Below are positions 35,382-43,203 of a stretch of DNA of 64,000 nucleotides, in pieces. The stretch's first letter is position 1, and each line of letters begins with the position of its first letter. The notes under the pieces are model-generated. The model made no database searches. It was not told the origin of the DNA and saw nothing but the letters and a program-made list of their open reading frames with translations. The stretch covers positions 124,001 through 188,000 of the forward strand of contig NZ_JBBVMF010000001.1 in NCBI RefSeq assembly GCF_038150125.1. Reading direction: 5' to 3'. This stretch comes from SW132 sp038150125 (GTDB lineage: Bacteria > Bacteroidota > Rhodothermia > Balneolales > Balneolaceae). A program made the position numbers and the translations under genes.

Positions 35382-36745
35382 GTGAAGCGGCTGCTGAATA
35401 TACGCTGCTGATTGTGGAGTCCCCTACCCTTGCCGCACGTCTACAGGATATAGCACCTGATCATATATTTGTATTTGCAACAGAAGGATTTTTATGGAAA
35501 CCGCAATATAATGCTGCGAAAGGAATACTCGGTAAAAAAGCAGTGCCTGATAAACTGGATCTTCGAAATGAGCTCCGAAGAGAAGCCAAGTCTGCTGTCA
35601 AGATTGTAGTAGCCACAGACAGCGATCCATCCGGAGATTTTATCGCATGGACCATCCACAAAGAGCTTAAAACTGAACGAATCCTCCGCGGGCATCTCAG
35701 GTCCATCAGCCGCAGCGCAATTTCACAATTGATTCGTGATGCATCCAATATCGATTTCTCTACACTTCACAAACGGCTGGAAAACCGGTTTAAAATTCGC
35801 AGCATTTGGTTTGATGTATTCCCTCAAGTTTCCATGAAATCTGCCGGATTGCTTGCTCTGTTAGAAGAGGCAATTTGGATAACTGATTTTACAACTGACA
35901 GCGGTCAGGTACTGCGCAGCAATCGACCATTGGAAATGACACTCAGGGGACAACATATAAAGCTGGTACGATCATCCGAAACCGGGTGGATTCATCATTC
36001 GCCACTCTCAACCTTTGAGGTCGTCGCTCATATCCACCGATCGTGGGGTTCCGGTTCTTTCTCAGCGGCACAGGCTCTTTTGCAGAAAACTTTTGAAGCA
36101 AAGAATCCAGTCACAGGCGAGGCACTTATTACGTATCCCAGAACAGGTAATCGATCCTTTTTCCCTGGCACGTGGCTCGAACTTCAGCAAAAGTGGACCA
36201 CAAAACGCAGTCTCAATTCATTCAAGCCCGTTTCACTGCGTAATGAAACACCGGCGAACGAAGCACATGATGCAATCCGGCCGGTGACCCTTGATCTTTC
36301 ACCGGACTGGGTATTGACTCACATGCCATCAGACATTGGCAAAGTCTATCGGTTGATCTACAGCAAAACTCTTTCATGTATTAAGATGCCTAAGCAGTCA
36401 GAAGCAACCTTTCAGCATGAGAAGAGTGGCGCGCTATTTATGACTCCGTCACCAATGAACAATTCACGAATAACGGTTTACCCGTATTTATCGGTGTCCG
36501 AACTGTGTTATCAACTTTGCAAGCTGGGCGTACTGCGTCCATCCGGATTTGGTCATTTTATTGATGAAGCGATCAAATCGGAAAAAATAACGGTAGATGA
36601 ACAAGACAGAGTTTATCCCGGTCCTGATCTTACTTCTGCGGTGAAACCACGGCCTACGTTTTCAGTAATCTTAACTAAATTGCGTACCGTGGCTGATCAT
36701 CCAACACTTTCTGACGAAACAATACGTCAGATTTTATCGTCTTAG
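35378..36745 (+). CDS. Short type IA topoisomerase-like protein (TOPRIM plus catalytic Tyr)
   Basis: 455 residues, starting TTG at 35378, the only start that keeps the TOPRIM strand (YTLLIVESPT). Key residues of type IA enzymes are all present: Glu14 in VESP, Asp81 and Asp83 in VATDSDPSGD (family consensus TDxDREGE), the nucleophile Tyr253 and Arg255 in ITYPRTGNRSF, and EAHDAIRP. It is much shorter than TopA (about 750-850 residues). It has no zinc fingers or C-terminal DNA-binding domains, and the segment between residues 140 and 240 is compact. It overlaps ybeY by four bases. Probably an accessory topoisomerase or a reduced paralogue; strand passage is not assured. Confidence 0.75.
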   Translation: MSEAAAEYTLLIVESPTLAARLQDIAPDHIFVFATEGFLWKPQYNAAKGILGKKAVPDKLDLRNELRREAKSAVKIVVATDSDPSGDFIAWTIHKELKTERILRGHLRSISRSAISQLIRDASNIDFSTLHKRLENRFKIRSIWFDVFPQVSMKSAGLLALLEEAIWITDFTTDSGQVLRSNRPLEMTLRGQHIKLVRSSETGWIHHSPLSTFEVVAHIHRSWGSGSFSAAQALLQKTFEAKNPVTGEALITYPRTGNRSFFPGTWLELQQKWTTKRSLNSFKPVSLRNETPANEAHDAIRPVTLDLSPDWVLTHMPSDIGKVYRLIYSKTLSCIKMPKQSEATFQHEKSGALFMTPSPMNNSRITVYPYLSVSELCYQLCKLGVLRPSGFGHFIDEAIKSEKITVDEQDRVYPGPDLTSAVKPRPTFSVILTKLRTVADHPTLSDETIRQILSS

Positions 36746-37043
36746 CACTGATTGGTGAAAATGAACTTTTTAAATTCAAAGCCGTCAAAGTATCCACTTT
36801 AAATCTATAACTTTTTTCAATATGGCGTTTATTCTGTTCTATTTTGATTTATGTGGTAATAAAAAAAGGGCCATTTTGCTCTGTTAGTTTTGTGTAGAAC
36901 ATGATCGGAAATAACTGGTTTTTTACTATAATGATCTTACTTGCCCCAAAGGAGCTACGTCAATAACATAGTGCAGCGCGCTATGGCTGAAATGCCAGTT
37001 AAAAAAAAGCCCTGAAGGGGCGTCATCCAAACAAAATCTTGCC
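36746..37043. other. Gap before the IS200-type element
   Basis: 298 bases. The right half (from 36944) belongs to the element's left end. The left half is AT-rich, with no hairpin terminator that I can see after the topoisomerase-like gene. Confidence 0.4.
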
Positions 37044-37593
37044 ATGCCACAATCACTATCAAAAGTTTACACACATATCATATTCAGTACAAAGCACAGA
37101 AAAAATTTGATTAACGACCAGATCGAAACCGATCTTTACAATTATATAGGTGGAATCTGTAAAGATCTGGAGTGTAGTCCCGTCCAGGTTGGAGGACGTA
37201 AAAATCACATTCATCTATTGTGCCTGCTGTCAAGAAAGATTGCTCAGATGACATTAATTCAGCAAGTTAAGCAAGGGTCATCCAAGTGGGTCAAAACTAT
37301 CGATACACGATATGCTGGCTTCTATTGGCAGGATGGATAGGGGATTTTCTCTGTATCCCCGAACCAAGTGGATACCGTGATTGAATACATAAAAAATCAG
37401 CACAAACACCATCAAAAGATGAGTTTTAAGGATGAGTACAGAAAATTTTTAAATCAATACGGCATTGATTTTGATGAACGATATGTGTGGGACTGATCTG
37501 TCTGGACTACGCCCACGTTGGGGCTGCCGGATAGGCTTATTTAACATGTCATCGTGCGCTGCACGATGCTATTGACCGGCGCTCCTTTGGAGC
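36944..37593 (+). mobile_element. IS200-type element with inverted hairpin ends
   Basis: Left end 36944-36986 (CCCAAAGGAGCTACGTCAAT, then AACATAGTGCAGCGCGCTAT) and right end 37547-37593 (TGTCATCGTGCGCTGCACGA, then GCTATTGACCGGCGCTCC, TTTGGAGC) are imperfect inverted copies of each other. Each can fold a GTGCAGCGC-type hairpin. They bracket a single-stranded-DNA (Y1, HUH) transposase pseudogene. IS200/IS605 elements normally have subterminal hairpins rather than true inverted ends. Inverted REP pairs around a Y1 gene are typical of REP-associated transposases, so this lies between the two types. Confidence 0.75.
37044..37496 (+). pseudogene. tnpA: IS200-family Y1 transposase with an internal stop
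   Basis: The full frame would be 150 residues. An in-frame TAG at codon 99 (37338-37340) sits where family members have Tyr in WQDGYGAF; translation resumes in the same frame as GIFSVSPNQVDTVIEYIKNQ and runs to FDERYVWD. The HUH motif (NHIHLL, His55 and His57) is before the stop. The catalytic Tyr (VIEYIKNQ, Tyr115) is after it, so the truncated product cannot cut DNA. A single-base change from TAT or TAC explains it, so the inactivation looks recent. Confidence 0.88.
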
Positions 37594-37792
37594 TGATGTG
37601 CGCAAAAAAAGTGAAATTACATTATGATTCAACTTCTTTGAAATGGAATAGATATACAAAGCTGATGACAGTTATATATGAATTATAGATCCCATAGAAA
37701 TCAATATTGAATAATTTATTCTGAAGTCTGAAGTGCCTCCCTCCTCTTATAGGATCAGGATATTAAACCATTAGTGATAAATATTGCAATCA
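37594..37792. other. Gap between the IS200-type element and DUF445
   Basis: AT-rich leader of the DUF445 gene. No repeat or hairpin that I can recognise; the promoter of the downstream gene should be here. Confidence 0.35.
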
Positions 37793-38920
37793 ATGACATC
37801 ATCTGAACCTTCAAACGGCCAGCCTCATAAATCGCTGCTCGAAATAATCAAGACGTACATTCGTGTTGATCTTCCCGCAGATGATGAGAACGGTCGGGAC
37901 GTGAGTCCGCCTGCTGCAGAAAAATCAGGTATTTTGACCTTTCTGCGCCCTATTCCATGGCTGCTGGCTCTGCTGTTTGCGTTTTCATTTTATTGGGACT
38001 TCAGCGGCATCACGCTCACATTCTGGGGCTTTACCCTTGAATTTACGGGTCTTTTCCGGATTCTATCCGTCAGTGGTTTGATCGGTTTCCTCACCAATCG
38101 CATCGCCATCATGATGCTCTTTCACCCGCTGAAAAAACGGCCTTTATTGGGGCATGGCCTCATCCCGGCCCATAAAGACCGAATCGCTGTTCGGCTCTCT
38201 CATTCAGTTTCGAGCGATCTCATAAACCCGGAGCTGATACGGAAAAAGCTGGCCCAGTCAGAGTCCGTATCTCATTACAGAAAAAGAGCTCTCTCGTCGA
38301 TTGGTGAAGGCACTCAAGACGAAGCGTTCCGAAGAGATCTGAAACTCTGGCTTCAGTCAATACTCAGGCAGCTTGTCACTGACCCTCAATTCCGCAGCAG
38401 CGTAACCGAAGCTGTTGAAGATGAAGTGGAACAGTCAATAAAAAACAATCCGATCGACCGGGCTGCATTGAAAGCATATACGCTTATCCGTGGACGGCAG
38501 GTTGGAGATCTTGTTAATGAGGCTCTAAAGAATTTACCCGATCGAATTTCATCCGAATTTGAACACCTTGATATTTATCTGAATAAAATACCCGGTCTGC
38601 TTGAAGACAGCGGTGAAGCGATTGACGCCGTAATTACAGACATTCTCGATAAACTGATACACAGGTTAAATGTAAAGCAGATTGTAGAAGAAAATCTTCG
38701 GGCTTACGACGAAACAAAGCTGGAAAAACTCATCAAAGGCGTAACGAACGAACATTTGCTTACGATTCAATATCTTGGCGCGGTTCTCGGCACGATTGGC
38801 GGTTTTGTGATCTGGCAGCCTCTGTTCAGCCTAAGCGTGATCGGATTCCTGACCATCCTGATTTTTTCGGCCGATCACCTGATGATGACATTTCAGCAGC
38901 GGTATTCAGATTCAAATTGA
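37793..38920 (+). CDS. DUF445 family membrane protein
   Basis: 375 residues from the ATG at 37793 (a TTG three codons upstream is in frame). Two N-terminal helices (WLLALLFAFSFYWDF and LFRILSVSGLIGFLTNRIAI) enclose the family signature GFLTNRIAIMMLFHPLKKRP and GHGLIPAHKDRIAVRLSHSV. A long helical, probably coiled-coil region (residues about 130-320) follows, and a last hydrophobic hairpin (LGAVLGTIGGFVIWQPLF, LSVIGFLTILIFSADH) closes it. DUF445 proteins are widespread in bacteria and their role is unsettled. It follows the IS200-type element. Confidence 0.88.
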   Translation: MTSSEPSNGQPHKSLLEIIKTYIRVDLPADDENGRDVSPPAAEKSGILTFLRPIPWLLALLFAFSFYWDFSGITLTFWGFTLEFTGLFRILSVSGLIGFLTNRIAIMMLFHPLKKRPLLGHGLIPAHKDRIAVRLSHSVSSDLINPELIRKKLAQSESVSHYRKRALSSIGEGTQDEAFRRDLKLWLQSILRQLVTDPQFRSSVTEAVEDEVEQSIKNNPIDRAALKAYTLIRGRQVGDLVNEALKNLPDRISSEFEHLDIYLNKIPGLLEDSGEAIDAVITDILDKLIHRLNVKQIVEENLRAYDETKLEKLIKGVTNEHLLTIQYLGAVLGTIGGFVIWQPLFSLSVIGFLTILIFSADHLMMTFQQRYSDSN

Positions 38921-38935
38921 GGCAAATGCCAGTTA

Positions 38936-38976
38936 AATGAACTACCTCGGGGCAGAGCCCACGAGGTATCACCTTA
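38936..38976 (+). repeat. CTACCTC...GAGGTATC repeat, copy 2
   Basis: AAATGAACTACCTCGGGGCA then GAGCCCACGAGGTATC, forming CCTCG/CGAGG and GGGC/GCCC stems. Also preceded by ATGCCAGTTAAA, a 12-mer found beside the IS200-type left end at 36991-37002. It matches 20506-20544 in reverse. Confidence 0.65.
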
Positions 38977-39013
38977 GAACCCATAAATTTTGTTAACTAT
39001 GGATTTTATTATG

Positions 39014-39050
39014 AAGTGTCCCCCTTTGAAGGGGGCAATGGGGGATGATG
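39014..39050 (+). repeat. GTGTCCCCCTTT hairpin element, copy 2
   Basis: AGTGTCCCCCTTTGAAGGGG then GCAATGGGGGATGATG. Near-identical to 13209-13254. A mirror copy (TCATCCCCCTGCTCA to AAGGGGGACTTT, 39096-39146) follows, making a larger inverted repeat. Confidence 0.75.
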
Positions 39051-39141
39051 GTTTGTGCTTGTGATTCAAGTTCAGCCCATTTTTTGGTTACGATAGTCAT
39101 CCCCCTGCTCACTCTGTTCGCTTTCCCCCTTCCAAGGGGGA

Positions 39142-39195
39142 CTTTAATCTTTTTCAGACCCAGAGGGTCGGGGAATTAAACCACTTATGATTAAA
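39142..39195 (+). repeat. GACCCAGAGGGTC-type repeat, copy 2
   Basis: TTTAATCTTTTTCAGACCCA then GAGGGTCGGGGAATTAAACC, ACTTATGATTAAA. Matches 13291-13340 and again accompanies the GTGTCCCCC element. Confidence 0.7.
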
Positions 39196-39199
39196 AGGC

Positions 39200-39314
39200 G
39201 TCATCCCGCACCACGATGCGGGATCTCCCATTTATGCCAGTGGTTGAGTAAACCATTGGCAGTATTTTAGTGTTGTTTGAGTATGGGAGATCCCGGCTCG
39301 GAGGCCGGGATGAC
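39200..39314. repeat. GTCATCCCGC nested-palindrome element
   Basis: GTCATCCCGC...GCGGGATCTCCC at the left and GGGAGATCCCGGC...GCCGGGATGAC at the right, 115 bp. Same construction as 15655-15746 but with a longer spacer. Confidence 0.85.
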
Positions 39315-39413
39315 TCAAATAAACTAATGCGATGAGTCAGTCACAGAAAGTTTCGTATAACCCTCTCACAATCAATAAGACATAGATTGATTAAGTCTAA
39401 ATTTTTCACCTCA

Positions 39414-41135
39414 TCACAGCCCGGCCCTGATCCCAACATGAACGTTTCCATTCGCAAGATCTTCATTTGGAGAAACGGCATACGAAAATTTAATAATTCC
39501 TAAAGGAGACTCAAATGCCAGGCCGAATCCCAATGAGGTCAGCGTGTCTTTGATGGCCAGAGCGTCACTCTCTTCGTTTATCAACTGCGGCCTCTCGTAA
39601 AAACCATATGCGCCAAAGAGGAAGATATAAGAGTTACGTTCAAGCATATACCTGCCTTCCAATTCGCCCCAAATCACAGAACTCCCCCTAAACTGGTCTT
39701 CCCGAAATCCGCGTAGTGAATTCGCCCCGCCAAACCGAAACAGATCAGTAATAATGTAGTGAGGGCTTTCCAGAAACATAGCATTCACCTGTGGAGCTAA
39801 TACCTGCCTGCTGCCCAGCAGGATATAACCACGAGCCATTGAACGCAATATAGTCTGACTAAACGATCGCCCGGTGTCTGACTGATATCGTTCATCGTTA
39901 ATAAACCGACGACCTCGTTCAAGAATTATCCGCCCTTCAAACCCACGGGTCGGCACTCGGTATCGATTGATATTACGGAGATGGAAGCCTACGCCATAAA
40001 AGTTTGCCCTGGAATCAATAGCAACCGTTGCTGCGTCTGACTCTGCCACCGAACTACGCTCAGCCCTAAGGGTGCCTGTAATCTCAAACCCGGAAAAGAT
40101 ACGGTACCCTCCTCTCAGCGTAAAATCCCTGACAAGGTACGATGAATCCTGCTGCGTAAATTTCAGTCCGCCCCCGATATGAAGCGGCAGGCCACCGAGA
40201 TAGTGCTGTTCTGCCGATAGATTTAGTTTAGAAACCAGTGGCTGAAGCTGCTCATACCTGAGGTCGAGCACGTTGCCATTGGCAATACTGTTTCGCAAAA
40301 GTATATCTCCATACCCGGCAATCGTTGCCGAACCTGTCGGATCAGGCTGGTAGCCGATCAAACCGTCAAAAAAATTGAGCTGTTGTTCGCTTACATCATA
40401 GAGCAAAAACGGTGTTCCATCCACAAAAACAAGCTCTCCGTCCGATACATCTTCAAACAGTCCGGAATTCACCAGGTTCTGACGGCCGCGCTCCATCAGC
40501 GACGGGGTCAGCAACTCTCCATCTGCAATACCTGAAACACGCCTGATATAAACTACAGAATTTCTCTGGACGCCGGTAAAACGAACGCCATCGACCCTAA
40601 TCTTATCACCCGGTACAATGTTAACTTTAAGATTAACCTGGCAGTCACTGCTATCTTTTGTGATGGCTGAAATTCTGAATTCTGAAAGGTAGAAGCCTTG
40701 TGCTTCGTAATCAGATAGCCGATCATTCGATATGTCCTGAACAATCGATTCCGTAAACAGACGTCCGATATACTTTGAACTGTTGAAATCGGCAATCCTA
40801 TCCGGCGTTTCATTATGTCCAGAGACTTTGATTGACAAATCTCCAAGTGTGTACCTGCATCCTTCCCGGACATAAATATCAATAGATTCAGATGTGGTTG
40901 AAACAGAATCTACTGATGCATCAAGATACGCCTGGTTAGCCAGCCATTGTTTTGTTAGAGCAATAAATACCGTAGAATCCCGGCCTCCTCTATTGGCGGT
41001 TCGAACATTATTTGGCAAATCAAATGCACGATCTGTTTGTGTAGAATAGACGTTGATATCCCGGGTCTGCGCGAAAAGAAAGGTTGGCATAAGCAGGCAG
41101 AACAGAATCACAAAAATTTTAATCGCGTCATGCAT
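39414..41135 (-). CDS. BamA/TamA-like outer-membrane beta-barrel protein
   Basis: 573 residues. Signal peptide MHDAIKIFVILFCLLMPTFL ending FAQ. Residues about 60-225 hold POTRA-like repeats (CRYTLGDLSIKVSGHNETPD, DKIRVDGVRFTGVQRNSVVY). From about residue 260 it is a 16-strand type barrel, with the Omp85 loop-6 signature close to VRGF/Y in FRFGGANSLRGFREDQF. Too short and POTRA-poor for the essential BamA, so it is a TamA-like or other Omp85 paralogue, possibly for surface protein or lipid transport. It ends in an aromatic-poor IRAGL. It lies 34 bases downstream of speE in the same direction, but functional linkage is doubtful. Confidence 0.85.
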   Translation of the reverse strand: MHDAIKIFVILFCLLMPTFLFAQTRDINVYSTQTDRAFDLPNNVRTANRGGRDSTVFIALTKQWLANQAYLDASVDSVSTTSESIDIYVREGCRYTLGDLSIKVSGHNETPDRIADFNSSKYIGRLFTESIVQDISNDRLSDYEAQGFYLSEFRISAITKDSSDCQVNLKVNIVPGDKIRVDGVRFTGVQRNSVVYIRRVSGIADGELLTPSLMERGRQNLVNSGLFEDVSDGELVFVDGTPFLLYDVSEQQLNFFDGLIGYQPDPTGSATIAGYGDILLRNSIANGNVLDLRYEQLQPLVSKLNLSAEQHYLGGLPLHIGGGLKFTQQDSSYLVRDFTLRGGYRIFSGFEITGTLRAERSSVAESDAATVAIDSRANFYGVGFHLRNINRYRVPTRGFEGRIILERGRRFINDERYQSDTGRSFSQTILRSMARGYILLGSRQVLAPQVNAMFLESPHYIITDLFRFGGANSLRGFREDQFRGSSVIWGELEGRYMLERNSYIFLFGAYGFYERPQLINEESDALAIKDTLTSLGFGLAFESPLGIIKFSYAVSPNEDLANGNVHVGIRAGL

Positions 41136-41169
41136 GATGTGATGCTGAGCCGTCCCAACTAATCCAGGT

Positions 41170-42021
41170 CTATCGCGCTATCACATCAGATACAAAATTT
41201 GGAAGCGCAAACGACCCTTTATGCAGGTCGGCGTTATAATATTTTAGTGGCTTGATATGATCGATTCCCTTTTTGATGCGTTCTGTGACGCTGTCGCTTA
41301 AAGGATTTTCAGATTTTGAGGCACATGCCATCGACCACATCCCCGCCGGGTACAACGGGATAAAACTCAGATACATTTTAGATACCGGAAAAAGATCATT
41401 AATGGCATGAAACACTTTTTTCATACTGGAATGATACGACTCCACCCACGGACTCTCGGTTTGAGCGGTTAAAACTCCGTCTTCGGCAAGTGCTTTATAG
41501 CAGAGCTCAAAGAAATCCTTTTCAAACAATCCTTCTGCAGGTCCCACCGGGTCGGAGCCGTCAATTATTACGACATCGTAAGGATCTGTTACGTTTTTGA
41601 TGAAGGCGATACCGTCTTCGTACAACACGTTTAATTTGGGATTCTCAAAATCGCCCACTGCCGGCATGAATTGTTTTGATGCATCCACAACGGTCTTATC
41701 AATCTCAACCATGTCCACATGCTCAACGGTCGGGTGTTTCATCACTTCCCGGGCCGTACCGCCGTCCCCTCCGCCGATGATGAGCACTCTTTTTGGCTCG
41801 GGGTGGGTAAAGAGGCCCACGTGGGTTAACATCTCGTGGTAAACAAATTCATCACGCTCACTCAGCATCACCATCCCGTCGATGGTCATCAGGTTTCCCC
41901 AGGTGTCGGTCTCATACACTTCCACCAGCTGGTATTCGGATTGTTCAGAAAAGAGAAGTTTTTTCAGGCCGATGGTCAGGCCAGTTTGTTTGTTATAGAA
42001 TTCGTTGTATTGAAGAGGCAT
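41170..42021 (-). CDS. speE: Spermidine synthase (aminopropyltransferase)
   Basis: 283 residues. Transfers aminopropyl from decarboxylated SAM to an amine acceptor. Family blocks: MVMLSERDEFVYHEMLTHVG, VLIIGGGDGGTAREVMKHPT (SAM loop), VEIDKTVVDASKQFMP, DPYDVVIIDGSDPVGPAEGL with catalytic Asp, and AQTESPWV. Clustered with speD and a pyruvoyl arginine decarboxylase, so the acceptor may be putrescine or agmatine. The three genes point the same way. Confidence 0.95.
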   Translation of the reverse strand: MPLQYNEFYNKQTGLTIGLKKLLFSEQSEYQLVEVYETDTWGNLMTIDGMVMLSERDEFVYHEMLTHVGLFTHPEPKRVLIIGGGDGGTAREVMKHPTVEHVDMVEIDKTVVDASKQFMPAVGDFENPKLNVLYEDGIAFIKNVTDPYDVVIIDGSDPVGPAEGLFEKDFFELCYKALAEDGVLTAQTESPWVESYHSSMKKVFHAINDLFPVSKMYLSFIPLYPAGMWSMACASKSENPLSDSVTERIKKGIDHIKPLKYYNADLHKGSFALPNFVSDVIAR

Positions 42022-42101
42022 GATATACAGTGTTCAGTGAGTCAGCAGTCATTTTTTTTAAGAGATTCCTGATGGTGTCCGGGTTCAAAATTAAGTACGT
42101 T

Positions 42102-42150
42102 AAACGCTGACAGGAACCTTCGAAAAACGCTCAAGCACGCTGTCAGGTTT
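42102..42150. repeat. 49-bp REP-like element, copy 3
   Basis: AAACGCTGACAGGAACCTTC...GCACGCTGTCAGGTTT, again exactly 49 bp. Its ends (AAAC/GTTT) and arms (CTGACAG/CTGTCAG) are inverted, but the sequence is diverged from copies 1 and 2. It ends two bases before the stop codon of pdaD (42152). Confidence 0.65.
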
Positions 42151-42151
42151 G

Positions 42152-42628
42152 TTATTTGTACCATAAAACGGCTGCTGCAAATACTGCGCCACAGGTTTCT
42201 ATTTTGTGCTCAATCCCGAAGGATTTAATCTCTTTGAGTTTGCGGTTACGGTACTCAAAACCATCTACAACCATTTGCCGCACAATCTCCTCAACGTTAT
42301 CAAGATTTGCGTGATCTTCGAATTCCATGATTACGCCGGGTTCCCTGTCATCTTCAGGAATACCTACGGCTATTGCAGCGGAAATCAAGCGGCCGGGCGT
42401 GTTACCATCAATTGTGGCGTAAGCAAGCGGAACCAGTCCGCCTTTTGGAAACTGGATAGAATCGACAGACACTTCCTCGGCGGCGGGAGGAAGAATACTG
42501 CTCATTCTCATTAAATTTGTGTCGCCCACCCCTGCCTGAAGCAGGGCTTTATCAAACGCATTCAGACGTGTGCGGCCTTCGGATGCTCCACGCACAAGGC
42601 TATAAGTATTAGGGGTCTTTACCATCAT
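42152..42628 (-). CDS. pdaD: Pyruvoyl-dependent arginine decarboxylase
   Basis: 158 residues. Makes agmatine from arginine. The proenzyme self-cleaves at Ser43-Ser44 in LMRMSSILPPAAEEV, forming the pyruvoyl group. Other family blocks are KGGLVPLAYATIDGNTPGRL and AIAVGIPEDDREPGVIMEFE, with the catalytic Glu. Two ATGs in tandem (42628, 42625) precede VKTPNTYSLVRG. The family is best known from archaea and is also found in several bacterial phyla. Lies between speD and speE. Confidence 0.93.
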   Translation of the reverse strand: MMVKTPNTYSLVRGASEGRTRLNAFDKALLQAGVGDTNLMRMSSILPPAAEEVSVDSIQFPKGGLVPLAYATIDGNTPGRLISAAIAVGIPEDDREPGVIMEFEDHANLDNVEEIVRQMVVDGFEYRNRKLKEIKSFGIEHKIETCGAVFAAAVLWYK

Positions 42629-42646
42629 AGCAGATAAATATTCTAT

Positions 42647-43051
42647 TTAATTATTTTGTTCTGATGCAGCCGGTTTGAATAGTAACCGCTGGCCATTGGG
42701 TACTTTGAAAAGACCGCGTTTCATTTCCATACTTGAAACGTTCTTCGACTCAAAATACTCCTTCAAATGCTCCTGTATGATCCAGGGATCTATTGTATCG
42801 CCGCATGTGAAAATATCAACAGCGGCGTAGTTATACTCAGGCCAGGTATGAATTGCTACGTGAGACTCTGCGATCACAACTACACCGCTTACGCCATAGG
42901 GGCTAAACTTGTGAAAATTATGAGAGATGATCGTAGCATTTGATGCTTCAGTTGCCTTGATGAGAGATGATTCGATGTATTCAACATCATTTATGGTAGA
43001 TTCTTTGCAATCGTAAAATTCTACGAGAATTTGTCGGCCAAGTGCTTCCAT
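42647..43051 (-). CDS. speD: S-adenosylmethionine decarboxylase proenzyme
   Basis: 134 residues, prokaryotic class 1 type. It self-cleaves at Glu62-Ser63 in AESHVAIHTWPEYNYAAVDI to form a pyruvoyl group and supplies decarboxylated SAM to SpeE. His68 and Cys83 (FTCG) match the proton donor and catalytic Cys of the family. First gene of the speD-pdaD-speE run, 18 bases before pdaD. Confidence 0.95.
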   Translation of the reverse strand: MEALGRQILVEFYDCKESTINDVEYIESSLIKATEASNATIISHNFHKFSPYGVSGVVVIAESHVAIHTWPEYNYAAVDIFTCGDTIDPWIIQEHLKEYFESKNVSSMEMKRGLFKVPNGQRLLFKPAASEQNN

Positions 43052-43203
43052 GTTGTAATTTAGTTAACAGTAATAAATAAGTATTATTGGAGAGTTGTTA
43101 TTGACAAATAGCGATTATATTCTGTCACTTATAAGTCAAACAATAAGCATTTTTTGAAGTAATAAAATTCAAAACATTAAAAATACGCAGAAATTTTGGG
43201 TTT
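43052..43203. promoter_or_regulatory. Divergent promoter region speD / E1
   Basis: 152 AT-rich bases between the polyamine cluster (minus) and the fused E1 gene (plus). On the minus strand a TTGACT is followed 14 bases later by TATAAT (about 43130-43105). This is short for a standard sigma-70 spacer and may be chance, since this group uses a different promoter consensus. No hairpin or repeat is seen. Confidence 0.3.

Larger units (their letters stand above)
38921..39413. other. Convergent intergenic region packed with repeats
   Basis: 493 bases between DUF445 (plus) and the BamA-like gene (minus), the two 3' ends facing. It consists almost wholly of repeats: the CTACCTC hairpin (38936-38976), the GTGTCCCCC element (39014-39050) and its mirror TCATCCCCC...AAGGGGGACTTT (39096-39146), the GACCCAGAGGGTC repeat (39142-39195) and a nested palindrome (39200-39314). 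Any of these could terminate transcripts from either side. Confidence 0.7.

Noticed and set aside
43052..43203. Riboswitch controlling the polyamine cluster
   Set aside because: The leader is short and AT-rich, and I see no conserved aptamer core or strong stem.
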